In this document: one piece after another, positions 45,040 through 56,700 of the stretch | Numbering within the stretch: the stretch's first letter is position 1 | Layout of the letters: each line of letters begins with the position of its first letter | Source of the DNA: Candidozyma auris | Taxonomy: Eukaryota; Ascomycota; Pichiomycetes; Serinales; Metschnikowiaceae | Direction: 5' to 3' | Length of the DNA stretch: 64,000 bases | NCBI RefSeq assembly: GCF_003013715.1 | Contig: NC_072817.1 | Span: 372,001 to 436,000 of the forward strand | The notes under the pieces: model-generated | The model's input: the letters and a program-made list of their open reading frames with translations, nothing else | Told to the model about the DNA's origin: nothing | The model's database searches: none | Made by a program: the position numbers and the translations under genes

Positions 45040-45613
45040 AGAAGGTCCCTCGCTGTTAGTGGTGGTCGCCCGCGGGCCGCCATGTGAATGGGTGCAAATG
45101 GGCCAAAGGAAAGGGCATCAAGGCAGAGACGGGCAATGCAAGAGAAGAAAACGGGGAAGCAAGGAATAAGGGGAACCATGTGTGGACGGAAATCCGCTGG
45201 CGGGTGTTTTTCTGGAAAACGGGCAAGCTGGAGGGGTGTTTTTGAAACGTGATGGCTTCTGAAACATGCTTCATCTGTCACCAAGATGTGCGCTCTATCG
45301 GCATTGGAATAGCCATAAGCATCGAGGAGAGACGAGGGATTGTCACTAATATGGGTTTTGGGACTTGAGAGGAGAGTGTTTAAGGAGCTTTATTTTTTTT
45401 TTCTTTTTTTTCTGTCTTCTTTTTTTTTTTTGTTCTTTACACGGTCATCGTCTGTGATATGCCCTCGGGGGTGCCCCACTATCTTCCGCATCTCCAAGTC
45501 ACTTCCATGGGACTCATGAACAATCCACATGACACCTAAACTTTGACGTGGGCTATTTTTCTAGACAGTGTCGATGTCTCCAGCCAAAAAGTTTTTTCAG
45601 TCGATTGGGTAAT

Positions 45614-45639
45614 TGTGCCCGGTAGTTGTGCCCGGTAGG
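45614..45639. repeat. Tandem 13-bp duplication
   Basis: TTGTGCCCGGTAG occurs twice in direct contact. Confidence 0.5.
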
Positions 45640-45713
45640 TGGTGTCACTGTCTGGACACTGGTTGCAATTCCCACTGCTCGCATCACAGTCTTGTGGAGC
45701 ACCCCAGAGTTTC

Positions 45714-45751
45714 ATCAAATGCTACCTGTTCCATCAAATGCTACGTCAGAA
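45714..45751. repeat. Tandem ~19-bp duplication
   Basis: CATCAAATGCTAC occurs twice with 19-bp spacing; a third partial copy (CATCAAATACT) follows near 45762. Confidence 0.5.
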
Positions 45752-46579
45752 AAAGACATCTCATCAAATACTTGAGCTACACCCCGTGGAAATCGCTGAT
45801 GTCATCAATTTCGGTACTGCTTTACAGCATAGACTTACTCATGTCGTTAAAGCTGGGACCACTCAACAGTAGCATCTCCAGATCGTTTTTGTGTCCGGTT
45901 TGTGTCCAGTTGCCAAATCCTCGGGGATGCCAGCCAGAGAAGGGGAACCCCCAACAAATCACGCCCTCCCCCATGAACTCAGTGTGTGGCTTTTGACAGG
46001 CATCGGCCGCTTCGCCTGTCATTATAGTGTCTGCCGCTGGTCTGCGTAGCGTAAGCGTAGCAGGACAATGTGAAAATTGCGATGCTGTGAGTCCCAGGCA
46101 ACTACTTCATATACACTGGTTCGGGCTGTTTTCACTTAGATTTTTTCGTCCTCTGTTTAAATTCCTCAGACCTGCTTGATTTCTATAAGTTCGGCCTTAT
46201 TCGGCACTTGGCCTATGCGATGAGCTCTGCAAGTGGGCGCCCGCTAACTTGTCAGCCGCTTCGTCTAACTCTGCGATTTTCAGCCGGCATTCTACACTGT
46301 TACTAAAAGGCCATTCATTGTCAGCCAGAGGCAGCCGTATCCAGATACAGCGGCGCCTCTTCGACAGACCATACAGTAATATCTATAAAAGGGGCATTTC
46401 AGGGCGTAAAGGTCTTCAGCCACGCAGCGCACCACGTCGACCGGTCACCAGTCAAAGCAATTGGTGCCAATGCTTCACGAAAAAGAAAACAAACCATGAT
46501 TATAAGGCAAGACAGACGGTGCTGATCCAAAAGCAAGACAATGGTAAATAAATCTTCATCTACAGTCTCGAGCCTCTAA

Positions 46580-46858
46580 CTAGCTCCTGGGAGACAAGTC
46601 AGAATACCGCAACTTCAAGCAGTATGGGCACATCATGTGGCGGCATCGCAGACAGGTAAATCTCGAGGCAGGCTCCACCACAACAGGATGGTTTTCAAAG
46701 TACCCCAACACCTCGTTGGGCTTGCCCTCGCCAGAAGGCTCCAGCCGTAGCACGCCGTACGCCTGGCCACAGTCACAGCAGTACCACTGGCATATTCTTG
46801 TGTCGGACTGCGACGAGAAAGGCAAATGTGAGTGCGTTCGAAGCTTCACGTTGTTCAT
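46580..46858 (-). CDS. Small double zinc-ribbon protein
   Basis: 92 residues with an ATG start. Three CxxC knuckles are present: C27-x2-C30, C69-x2-C72 and C77-x2-C80, with extra Cys at 23 and 28. The text WYCCDCGQ...TCLRCRHMMCPYC looks like a zinc-binding module of the kind seen in small fungal zinc-ribbon proteins. No signal peptide or membrane segment was seen. I cannot name a function. It stands alone on the minus strand, and the antisense frame across it appears to be a shadow. Confidence 0.6.
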   Translation of the reverse strand: MNNVKLRTHSHLPFSSQSDTRICQWYCCDCGQAYGVLRLEPSGEGKPNEVLGYFENHPVVVEPASRFTCLRCRHMMCPYCLKLRYSDLSPRS

Positions 46859-48920
46859 TGTGAAATGGTTGAAGCTTTCGGAAAGTGGCGAGGTAATTGT
46901 GGAAATTGTGGATATTAAGGTGGAGGGAAGAAGGGGGGAAACGCTAAGGGTATCTGCCTCCGATGTGATTATGGTGTAGCGTTACTTGGGCCGCGGTTGG
47001 TTGCAAATGTGTGCAACAATGAACGGAGCGACCAATAAAAAAAAAAAAAAATCTGAACACTAATCAAAAGAGCGTGTAGTCCAGTCTTTTGATACCTCTG
47101 TATTCTGTGGTCGTAACACTGTGTAACTCTGTAGTCGAGACTTTAGAAGAATCCGTAATCGTTTCTCAACTCAGTTGTCCTTGTAAGTATTCTTGGGCGT
47201 CTCAACGGGCTGTAAATATCCACCGGTATCACGTTTGAAGGTGAAGCTTGAAGGAGTATATGCTAACGTAAGCTGAAGCTTGAAACCACAGTAAAACTCG
47301 TAAACGGTGCAAACGTCAAAGTGTCAAATAACAAATCAACAAGAGTCTCAAAAACAGCATCTCTGCGTCTTATAAGGCGTCTCTCGATGCTTTCACTTGC
47401 CCCCGCCAGGTACCAATCTAGACCTCCTCCCGGGCGCACCCACCTTGCACTGCACCACGCACAAAAAAAAACCTGAATGGGTCCAGTGAAAAGAGAAAGA
47501 ACACTGAGTACACACTCAAGAAACCGCACAGGGCAGGCAAACTTTGGGTTAAGGCCCAGCCCAGCCCAGCCCAGCCCAGCAGGCCAGTTCCCGCAACCGC
47601 CGAATACATTTCTCCAGGTACCCACTTTGCGCCATACGGTTTCTGCTTGCAATGCTCGCTTTTGCCGGCGCCGCCTTGAGGCTGGAGGCTGAAGGCTGGA
47701 AAAAAAAAAAAAAGGCCCATTCCAGCCATAGGTTGGGTCATTTTCGCTCGATGCGGCAGGCCCGCAGCGCACCCGTCGCATGAAATCGCTGCGGTTGCAG
47801 CGTTCTAGAGCTGAAAAAACCTGGCGTAGGGCGAGCGAATTGCTGCGAAAAAAAAGGGTCTACCGAGCTCAGGCAGGCAACGCGGCGGAGGCCACGGAAG
47901 TGATGCTGTCGGTGTTGCCGAGATGGACTGTTTGATGAAATCTGTAGAATTTGCTGGAAAAAAGTCTGTTTGACTCTCCATTATGCTGATTCATTTCTTC
48001 GTGCACTTGACTCTGCGTAAGCTTCACCAGGTTCTTTCGCAATTGTCTGTCTGCGCCTGCCACTGCCGTTGCGGGTCCTGCGGAAGCCTGGGGATCCCCC
48101 TGGATAATGGAGCTAAGGTGGGACCCAGACACCCGCCAGAACCTTTGTTGGAGGGGTTTCGTTCATTTCTTTTCTTTTGTTTTGTTTTTTTTCTTTTTGT
48201 CAATGAGCTTGACACTTTGTTTTGTGGCCTTCCTTGATGGCCAGGGGCCACCCGGGGTCACCATGCAAGGTTTACCGATGCATTATGGTAGGTCTGCTCG
48301 TGAGACACTGTTGGGGTATCTCAGGACCATCTTGCGCGAATGAATGGTTGCAAAATGTCCTCAGATCCCCAGGCTGGAAAATTAATAAAAAATAAAAAAT
48401 ATAAAAAAAAATAAAAGAAGACCTGGCAGTGGTCGGCCTCGGCGGTGCCTGACTTTCAATCTTTGAAAACCCGTAAAGGCACGGCACGTATTGTTTCTGT
48501 CGGTTTGTCTGGGCCGTTCGTCTGGACGTCTGCAGTCTATCTTGCTCCAGGTACACACACATCCATCCCTTCGATAACCGGGGCATCATCGTGGCTGCGA
48601 TCTCTTATGCAAAGCCTAATCCAGATCAGAGCGTTAACGCTTTTTGCCACACTTTCCTGTGGGCTCTCCACGGGGCCAGCTTATTCTTTGCGGATCCTTC
48701 GGCCCACTTGTGGCAATGCAGCTGTCTGTAGACGGACTAAGGTGGATGTTGGTCATATCTCTTGCGTAGTGGTTCTGGATCATGCCTCTGCTCCTGTCCC
48801 GATATCTGGAGTCCACTTGAGACGGTTCGCTTATCTTTCCATTGTCAGCAGTAAAGTTGTTTCCAGAACCCCTTCTTCGCCACTAAAAGCTTCTCCTCCA
48901 TCACAAGCCTTTCACTGCCT
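46859..48920. other. 2.1-kb gene-poor region with simple repeats
   Basis: Contains A tracts (about 47037-47051 and 47700-47713), five perfect CCCAG units (47555-47579) and recurrent elements at 46997-47009 and 48344-48357. A T-rich stretch is at 48168-48198, and there is an A/T tract near 48381-48416. Frames of up to 172 codons lie across the simple repeats and were not accepted. Confidence 0.5.
47555..47579. repeat. CCCAG microsatellite, five units
   Basis: Five uninterrupted CCCAG pentamers between the zinc-ribbon gene and TPT1; likely to vary between strains. Confidence 0.75.
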
Positions 48921-49550
48921 CTACTGCTCTTGCGCCGACTTCTCCTCGGCCAACGTGCCTCGAAGTGTCTTCACCTCTCGAAAACACCCCACAGGCACTA
49001 TCCCCTCGTCGTTTCCCCTTGTGAGGATAACCCCGTTTGCAGACTTGTAAAAAACTAGCCCTGTCTCTTTGCACTTGTCCAAGTCTAAGTAGATCAACAC
49101 ATTGCAGCTCTTGCGGATCCCCAGATGGCTCCACTCAGCGTCTGATGTGAAGTGGATATGGTTTCTCAGCATTTTACAGAGACCTCCGCGTGTGTAGATG
49201 GCGTCTAGCTTGTTGGCAAATGTGCCATGGTACACGTTTCCAGGCATCTCTTCGTATGGCAATGGCTCCATGTTTTCCTCAGTCACGAGGCCAAGAGAAT
49301 GTCCCTGATTGGCGCAAATATACGTCTTCCCATCTTCTCGAGTCTCCAAAGTGAATCGCTTCTTGTCGTTTTCGGCCACAATGGTTTTAATCTCTTCTGC
49401 AGAAGCTCGGTGAGTTTTGATCCTGGGATGCTTGAGAATGGCTGAAAGCTCTACGAAACCTCGGCTATCAATGGGGAGGTTCTCCTTGACTGCACCGTGT
49501 CGAAGAAGGTACAGCAAAGCCTTGGAGATCTGAACGTGCCGTGGAGCCAT
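48921..49550 (-). CDS. TPT1: tRNA 2'-phosphotransferase
   Basis: 209 residues covering the whole KptA/Tpt1 family (yeast Tpt1 has 230). Key blocks: ISKALLYLLRHGA with the conserved Arg-His near the start, DSRGFVELSAIL, RFTLE, ICANQGHS, VYHGTF, HIHFTSDAEW, VLIYLDL and a final NGVILTRG. The enzyme removes the 2'-phosphate left at the tRNA ligase junction by transfer to NAD+, the last step of tRNA splicing. It is essential in yeast. A recurrent element is less than 60 bp upstream. Confidence 0.95.
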   Translation of the reverse strand: MAPRHVQISKALLYLLRHGAVKENLPIDSRGFVELSAILKHPRIKTHRASAEEIKTIVAENDKKRFTLETREDGKTYICANQGHSLGLVTEENMEPLPYEEMPGNVYHGTFANKLDAIYTRGGLCKMLRNHIHFTSDAEWSHLGIRKSCNVLIYLDLDKCKETGLVFYKSANGVILTRGNDEGIVPVGCFREVKTLRGTLAEEKSAQEQ

Positions 49551-50005
49551 TGTAGTTGGTGCGATGTAGCTGATGAGTTCGAAGTTCGCATTTTCGCAGC
49601 CAAAGAGTCATAGAGCGATGTGAGGAGGAAGGAAAATGGAGGTACATGAGTGAAATCTGTAATAGTTAACGCTGAACGACAACTTATAATGAGACTTAAA
49701 TCCCCATGTATTTTGTCTTCCTTGTTTATGCTGAATGTGTGTAGGGTAGTGTGGATACTTACAAGGTATGTTAAGAAACTGTAGTAGGACGCCAGAGTCA
49801 AAAAGTAAAATAATCAAGAGCACAATAAAGTCGAAGCTCGAAAGCCAGAGCTTGAAGGCAAAATAATCAGCCACACGTCCCCAGAATCTCATCTCCACTC
49901 CCGCCCTTAAGAACATATCACTTTCAGCTGCAATGGCCAACATCCTACAACTTCGTCAGTGTGACCCTATCACCCATTGAACCTTACTATATACAGAGAT
50001 GTAGT
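49551..50005. other. TPT1 promoter and MZM1 3' flank
   Basis: 455 bp between tandem minus-strand genes. It holds the recurrent element near TPT1 and AT-rich sequence; no ORF was supported. Confidence 0.5.
49589..49603 (-). promoter_or_regulatory. Recurrent element, minus-strand TTGGCTGCGAAAATG
   Basis: About 40-50 bp before the TPT1 ATG and in the same orientation as the gene, the closest placement to a start codon of any copy. Confidence 0.42.
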
Positions 50006-50362
50006 CTATTTGTTATCGCTGCATCTTCTCACTTTGGCGCCAGCGAGAGAGCCCATGTTCTTCTTGTTGTTCTGCTTGATCGTGGCGTTGTCACCCAACT
50101 CGGTGCCCTTGTGAAACTTCAAGAAGTAGCGGTCGCCTTCCTGTTTTTCAGCTTGCACGATGTTCTTGACAAGGAACTTGGCCACCTCGTTCAAGTCAGT
50201 GATGGCCTTGTCAACTTCCTCTTGGTTGGCAAGTGTGCGCTTCTTGTCGAAGCCTTCTCTAATTTTCATTCTCAGCGCCCTCAAGATTTTCTCGTCACCG
50301 TTGAACGCCACTCTGGTGGCCCTGAGAGCGGCACGGTATGCCTGCAAGGCGGCCTTGGTCAT
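50006..50362 (-). CDS. MZM1: Complex III assembly factor Mzm1 (LYR family)
   Basis: 118 residues from the ATG at 50362; the frame extends 22 codons upstream but only to a TTG. The LYR-like start [16 protein letters not shown], the central [11 protein letters not shown] and the C-terminal [14 protein letters not shown] match yeast Mzm1 (YDR493W, 123 residues). Mzm1 is a mitochondrial matrix chaperone that holds the Rieske protein Rip1 before its insertion into complex III. It lies between UTP8 (stop 204 bp upstream) and TPT1, all on the minus strand. Confidence 0.92.
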   Translation of the reverse strand: MTKAALQAYRAALRATRVAFNGDEKILRALRMKIREGFDKKRTLANQEEVDKAITDLNEVAKFLVKNIVQAEKQEGDRYFLKFHKGTELGDNATIKQNNKKNMGSLAGAKVRRCSDNK

Positions 50363-50566
50363 TAATGCTGGTGATGAGGTTTGTCTTAAATACGAGTGGT
50401 TGGAATTGTGCTTCACTGATGGGGCCAACGTATGCAGGAAATACCTTCAAAAAACTATGTCGGTTTTACCAGTGTCAGTGTCGCAAGATCTTTTACATCG
50501 AGCTTCTCTATTGCTTCATTCAATTGGGGTGGATAGAACCTCTTCTATTTATAGATGCATTATTCA

Positions 50567-52774
50567 TTACAAGACCAACTTCTCTCTCGAGTAGGCTGGT
50601 ATGCGCTTGGCCAACTCGATTCCCTCGTTCACACGCAACTTCAGATTCGTGGTGCCATTTGCCATCGTCAAGAGAGCATCAAGCTCTTCTCTCTGTGTGC
50701 CAATTTCATGAATACTATCAACAACAACAGCCTTGTTTGCTGTCTTCTTCTTGTTCTGTTTTTTAGTCCCTTCGACTTGCAAAGCTTGGTTTGTGAGAGT
50801 CAAATTGTAGCTGTTAGCTCCGAGAGCATCCACCTTGGAAGCGATCACCTGGCTCAACTTCTCGATGACGGGAATGGACCAGTTGAAAAGCCCACCGGCG
50901 TCGATGACTGCTTGGACTAAATCCCACGAATTTTTTGTGTTCAAGTTGATGAAGACTCCAAGCATACGCTCCAACTTTTTGCTGTATTCATCGTACTCAG
51001 CAGTCAAGATTTCCAGTAGCTTCTTTGTGATTTGCTGTAACGAAAAATTGCTCACAAGTCTGTCGATCGTTGCTCTCAAGAACATGAACACCAACTGTGT
51101 CAGCTTGGCGCTCTCAGGATCCTTATCTAACTCGTCAGCCAATTCAGTCAAGTTATTGAGTTCACTGGCAAGATCATCAATAGAAAGTGCAGAGCACTTC
51201 TCAATAGCTGTCTTGAGCAAATTCGGTTCATTGAGCTGACTGAGGAGTAAGAGAAGACCATTGGCATATTTTGAGGTGAAGAGAGGATGGCTTAGAAGAT
51301 ACTCAACAGCGGTTTCTGGTAGGAAGTCATCCTGCAAAATTTGAACTGTGGAATCCTTCGAATCGACAGTGAAAATAAGGGAAAGAATTTGTTCAATTAA
51401 AGCGGCATCCACAACTCTGTCTGTGATGGCATGCGTGTATGATTTAGTGTCGTCGTAACCTTGGCCTTTGAAAAACTCGATGATGGCTTTATTGAAGTTT
51501 GCGGTATCCGATTTTGCTTCTTTTAACTTGTTGAGGAATACATTCAATTCTTTGGCTCCAATAGAGTTGTCCCTCATCAAGTTTTGCGTCAGAAGTGAAG
51601 GAAAAGCTTTCAATGGCTTCTCCTTCTCCTCCTGTGTCTTAAGTGACTTTCCGAGGCACTCTCTCAAAGTGTTTTTGCCAAGTTCAACCTGGATGTAGTT
51701 GATTTTGCTGGTCTTTCTTTTTTCGTTGAAGCCCAAGTATAACGCATAAGTCGAGCTGGTGATTTCGGAGTCGCCTTTCGTTGGCAATGCAAAGTTGAGG
51801 TATAATTTGATGTTGGTGTTATGCTGGAACAGATCAAGCAAGGAGCTGAACTTGTAATTGACCAAATATAATTTTGATTGATTTGAAAGGAGCAATCTTT
51901 CTGGAGCTGGAGAGAAAAAGCCATATTCTTGAGCATCATCATTTGCAAAAAGAGGCTCCAAAGAGATGCTTTTCAATGTTGACTGTGGCTTCATGAGCGA
52001 GGCCGAAGACACCTCTTTCGAAGACTTGTTGAAGGTGTACAAGACACCGGCTGAAATGGCAAAGAGACAATTGTGGAAACTGTGGCTTTTGAATGTGACA
52101 TTGTAGATTTCAAATGTTTTACTTCCATCAATGCCAATAAGTCTGCAAGTGTATGACGACAGTTCGTTTAAGCGGGAAATGTAGAATAAAAGGGGATTTT
52201 TGTGCTGGAAAGTGTGCACGGACATAAAAGTATGGTATACAACAGTATGTGTTGAGGATCTTGGGAGTGGTGGCAAGCTGGGCAAAGTAGAAGCCACAGC
52301 CAAGGTGATATTCTCAGAGCCCGACTCAGTCTTCATTTCTGTATACTCTAGGTGACTGACAGAGCCATCTCTCAAAAGCACATAAATAGACGAGTCAGTG
52401 CCAAACATGACGCCCACTGCAGCAACTTCAAGCGGGAATTCGGCCGTGATAGACACTTCAGTGCCGCATCTCTTCACTATCTTCACATACTGCTTTCTGC
52501 GCTCACTTAAACCCACGACATACCAGTCGTCCTTCACATCCATGCAGTCAACTATAGTGCTTGACGACAACGGGAACGACCAGACGAGCTTAGGGGTGGG
52601 TTTCAACACATAGCTCGAGATGATCAGTTTAGACATGCCTAGATGGATCACATCAGTTTCCTGAAAAGTTAGCCCTTTCTGGCTGTGGGGAAGAACCACA
52701 CGCTTTTCGACAGGCACATCCGCAATTCGAGGTAGCTCAACGAGCGAAAAGGGGTCGTTCAATTTCGGAAGCAT
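50567..52774 (-). CDS. UTP8: t-UTP subunit Utp8
   Basis: 735 residues (yeast Utp8 has 713). The N-terminus FSLVELPRIADVP, then LGMSKLIISSYVLKPTPKLVWSFPL, matches the start of the Utp8 β-propeller. The C-terminal half is helical. Utp8 belongs to the UtpA/t-UTP complex that starts 18S processome assembly and links it to rDNA transcription, and it also has a reported role in nuclear tRNA export. The upstream sequence GCGATGGAGCTGAG near 52831 resembles a PAC box with one inserted G. Divergent from VPS11. Confidence 0.87.
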   Translation of the reverse strand: MLPKLNDPFSLVELPRIADVPVEKRVVLPHSQKGLTFQETDVIHLGMSKLIISSYVLKPTPKLVWSFPLSSSTIVDCMDVKDDWYVVGLSERRKQYVKIVKRCGTEVSITAEFPLEVAAVGVMFGTDSSIYVLLRDGSVSHLEYTEMKTESGSENITLAVASTLPSLPPLPRSSTHTVVYHTFMSVHTFQHKNPLLFYISRLNELSSYTCRLIGIDGSKTFEIYNVTFKSHSFHNCLFAISAGVLYTFNKSSKEVSSASLMKPQSTLKSISLEPLFANDDAQEYGFFSPAPERLLLSNQSKLYLVNYKFSSLLDLFQHNTNIKLYLNFALPTKGDSEITSSTYALYLGFNEKRKTSKINYIQVELGKNTLRECLGKSLKTQEEKEKPLKAFPSLLTQNLMRDNSIGAKELNVFLNKLKEAKSDTANFNKAIIEFFKGQGYDDTKSYTHAITDRVVDAALIEQILSLIFTVDSKDSTVQILQDDFLPETAVEYLLSHPLFTSKYANGLLLLLSQLNEPNLLKTAIEKCSALSIDDLASELNNLTELADELDKDPESAKLTQLVFMFLRATIDRLVSNFSLQQITKKLLEILTAEYDEYSKKLERMLGVFINLNTKNSWDLVQAVIDAGGLFNWSIPVIEKLSQVIASKVDALGANSYNLTLTNQALQVEGTKKQNKKKTANKAVVVDSIHEIGTQREELDALLTMANGTTNLKLRVNEGIELAKRIPAYSREKLVL

Positions 52775-53050
52775 CCCGGTTTACTGTGGTGGTGAAAGAG
52801 TGAAGGCTGGAAAGTTGGAGTGCAGGGAAAAATCTGCGATGGAGCTGAGAAGAGGTAGCTGGTGGTACAGATGCAGGAGATAGAGGTTCTGAAGAGCAGT
52901 AGAGGGTTAACGAGCAATGATAATTTGAAGGATTTTGATGAATTCGGATGGTTTTCAGAGTGTTCTCGCTATCCGGAATCCCTTCAAATAGAATCTTTTT
53001 CTATGCTTGCCTCTGTTGTGCCAGAGTGTTGGTGGATGCGTCCATGCATA

Positions 53051-53062
53051 CTTTGCAGCCAT
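53051..53062 (-). promoter_or_regulatory. Recurrent element, minus-strand ATGGCTGCAAAG
   Basis: Core match about 280 bp before UTP8, in UTP8 orientation. Confidence 0.35.
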
Positions 53063-53510
53063 TCTCGTGTCTACTGGAGTTAAAGTAGATTGGATTGAAC
53101 GTCAACAAACATCCTCCATCTGAGCTTTGAATAGCTACAATGTGTTGAATAATGACTAGCAGTGCTATAAATTGGTCGGTGCTGTTCCCTTCCCGTTAGG
53201 TAGAGAGGCAACGACTGAATCCTTAGAAATTGAAATCTAGATATCACCTGAAGTACCAAAGCATCACATTTACATAATTGTTGCCTTTACCTAACAGAAA
53301 TTTCGCTCAAATCATCAAGTTTAACAATTAGATACGATTGGCGTCATTCTCAAGTGTAAGAAATACGTTCGTACATCACTATTCTTCTGAGTGACCAAGA
53401 GTAGATTCCAACTGTTGTCTGGACGTCTACTTTGGCTGCATTTCTCTATCAGCTCAAATCTGTCGGTTTGCTCTCTTATTTCATAAGAGGTTTGTAGCCT
53501 GTCCAATTCA

Positions 53511-53534
53511 CATTTTGCACCCATTCGCAGCCAC
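53511..53534 (-). promoter_or_regulatory. Two recurrent elements in tandem
   Basis: The plus strand reads CATTTTGCACCCAT, and its last bases begin the second copy, ATTCGCAGCCAC. On the minus strand these are the G variant and the C variant of the element, placed about one DNA turn apart. Confidence 0.45.
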
Positions 53535-53775
53535 AAAAGAGTAATCAAGAGAGTACTCAATTGAGTCCTTGCTCAACACAGTGAACAAAAAAAGATACAT
53601 AAAGTGGATTATTAAAAAGACACTAGATTTGCTCTTGCTCTTCCTTGCCTTCTATTCCTCTGACTAGGTGACATGCTCCTTTAAAGTGCCTCTCCCACTA
53701 CTGCTGCCTGTGAGCGACTAATGTGCATGATATTCAACTCACTCACGTTAGTCCACATACTCTTTGTCCCTCCAA

Positions 53776-56700
53776 ATGTCTCTACCGTCTACATGGCGCC
53801 AGTTTCAGCTCTTTGACTTTCTTCCTATCCGAGATCCAAACTACCAACTGGAGTTTCCGCTTTTTTCCGACCCGTCACTCTCTTCCATCACTGCCACACT
53901 GTCCTATATCGTGTTCGCCTACCAAAATGCTTACATCAGACTCTTAGACAAACTGCTGTTGGAGCTGGTCATGCTGTTCTGCGCTTACAATTTGGACTAC
54001 AAAATCACATTTATGAAGCCCTTGCTCAATCTGAACTTGTTGGTCACGCTAGCTGAGTCCCAGGGCCTGCCTGCTATCATTAAAGTATGGGACCTTCATA
54101 AAATCACTCAATTGAGCGGAAGCACAGTCAATGACGACGATGCAATGAAACACAAGTTTGTTACTCAGGTTCAGGTTCTCGAAGGGGACAATTCTTACCC
54201 AATTTCGTGCTTTGCATTTAACGATACCTTGACATGTTTAGCTTTGGGCTACACAAACGGTAAGATCATCCTTGTTCGAGGAGATATGCTTCGAGACAGA
54301 GGAGCGAAACAGAGGGTGATTTATGAGAGTAATGACCCCATCACTGGCGTCTTCTTCAACAGATTCGAGGAGATCATCTATGTTACAACCATCCTGCAAG
54401 TGCTCACCCTTTTAACAACTGGAAGGAATCAGGGGAAGCCCCATCGTGTTTTGTCTAAGAGCGAAGGAGCCGACCTTGGCTGTTCAGATTTGGAGTATCG
54501 CACACTGAAGTTGATAACAGGAAACTCAGAAGCCCTCAAGTACTACAATCATGTGAGTAGATCCAGTGTCATCAACTTCAATGTACCTAAAAGAAAGATT
54601 CTTCGTCTTTTCAAGGACTATCTATTGATTGTATGTCCAATTGAGGAAGCTTCATCTGAGGACAACAATCAGTCTACAAACAAGACGTTGACTCGTCTAT
54701 TAATTTTGGATTTGAAGAATATGCATATCTCCTTCAGCTTAACTATACCAAACCTGACGATATCTCATGTTTTCTCATCAAATAATGATAATAATGTGTT
54801 TTTGCTTTCAACGGACGGTGTCTTGTACAAGCTTCACGAAAAAGCCATCAACCAACAATTGGAGACCATCATACAAAGAGAATTATTCGGTATAGCCCTC
54901 AATCTTGCGCATCAAAATAACTTAGATGACCAAACTAACTTGCGCATTAACAGATTATATGGTGACTTTCTTTACAAGAAAGGTGACTACGACGGTGCCA
55001 TAGAAAAGTACATGCTGTGTCTTCCGTTGTTCAAAAAAGGGGACAAGATAAAAGTTGACGCCACCGACGATGATAACCTAGACGATTTTATCGTGAAGGT
55101 CTTGATGGATTTTAAGCAGGTTTCCAACGTTCGGAACATGACCAAGTTTTTGGCCGAGTTGCACAAGTTAAATCTCGCCGACAGCGATCATGTAACGCTA
55201 TTATTGTGCTGTTATTGCAAACTTGATATGGTGAAGGAAATCGATAGCTTTATCAAAGAAATGGATGTTGATGGCACGACTCAAAGTGAGTCAAGACTTG
55301 ACTATGACAAACTCAATTATGCACTTTTCATCAACCTCTTCAAGGAGTGTGGCTACTATAGTCAAGTCACTCGGCTCTTACTTAAACTCAACAGGCCATA
55401 CACAATTGTTGATATTCACTTGAACGAGCTCAACCAATATGATGAGTGCATCAACTACATCCGAACTCTCCCGATTGACGAGATACTTCGTATCCTCATT
55501 GACTTTCTGCAGACTCTTCTTCAGAATAAGCCAATGGAGACTACAGAGCTTCTCATTAACGTTTTTACTGGACAGTACAAGCCAGACAAAAGACATGATG
55601 TCTTTGAAAACTCTGAAAGAGTACAACCTGATGCCCAGAATGAAGAGCCAAAACCAAAGATCTCCTCGTATGAAGCCTTCATTAGGTATCTTTCGGGCAC
55701 AAGTACTGGCAATGGCAGTGTTAGTGAACCTGGCAATGATGAGCCAACATACCAACCGCCAAGACCCAGTCTTGTGTTTCACTGTTTCATTGGTCATGAG
55801 CGTGAGTTTGTTGTATTTCTTGAAGCATGTCTCGAAACGTTCGACAAATATCAAGGTAATGTGAATGACAAGAAGGATTTGCTTGTTACTTTGTTTGAAA
55901 TTTACCTCTCTATGTCATCAAAAGACTCGGCGGACGCTGGGAGCTGGAAAGCGAAAGCCAAGGAGTTGTTGATGAATAATGGTGATCTCATTGATAAATC
56001 CAAGGCCTTGGTGATATCGTACATGTATAACTTCACAGAAGGTGAAACTGTCATCAACGAGCTCACTGAGAACTTTGAAGAAGCGAGCTTTCAATCTTGT
56101 CAAATGCTAGATGATGTCCAGGGGTGTCTTAATATTGTGCGGAAGTACGGTGAACGTAAACCGAAGTTGTACAAGCTTATGATCAATTATTTAGGTGCGT
56201 CTAACGAAGGTATCAAGCTTGTCTCTAACAAGGAGTTTCTCTTTCTTCTTGAAAGAATCAAGCATCATCGTCTCCTTTCACCTTTGGAAACAATCAAAGC
56301 TCTCAGTGGAAATCCCCATGCGACTGTCGGGATGGTCAGAGATTATCTCATTGATCACTTTGAGCAAACGCAGAAGCAAATCAAGAACAATGACAAGTTG
56401 ATTGACTCCTACGAACACGAGTCCACTATGAATAGCCTCGCTTTGACAGAGCTCACTACAGATGCAATGGTGGTGAAAAATTCCAAGTGCAACGGCTGTG
56501 AGTTGCGCCTCGAATTCCCAGTGATCTACTTCAAGTGCAAACATGCCTATCATCAACGGTGCTTGAACGAGAACATCTACATTCCAGAGACCACCGACAA
56601 TGGAAACAACGATCCGAAGTGTCCACTCTGTGTCAACGAAATCAGCTCTCTGGAACTAGCTCGTGAAAGACAACTTCGGGTCAAGGAAGAAACTGAAATC

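Larger units (their letters stand above)
44686..46579. other. 1.9-kb region between EFR3 and the zinc-ribbon gene
   Basis: Two recurrent elements lie close together (45028-45039 and 45088-45100). T tracts are at 45391-45431. Tandem duplications occur at 45614-45639 and 45714-45751. An orphan TATAAAAG is at 46384-46391. The plus-strand frame 44712-44984 (90 codons) overlaps an upstream frame of EFR3 on the other strand and was not accepted. Confidence 0.5.
52775..53775. other. Divergent promoter region UTP8 / VPS11
   Basis: 1 kb with one recurrent element at 53051-53062 and a back-to-back pair at 53511-53534. A PAC-like GCGATGGAGCTGAG lies near 52831. Frames here begin at non-ATG codons and were not accepted. 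Confidence 0.5.
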
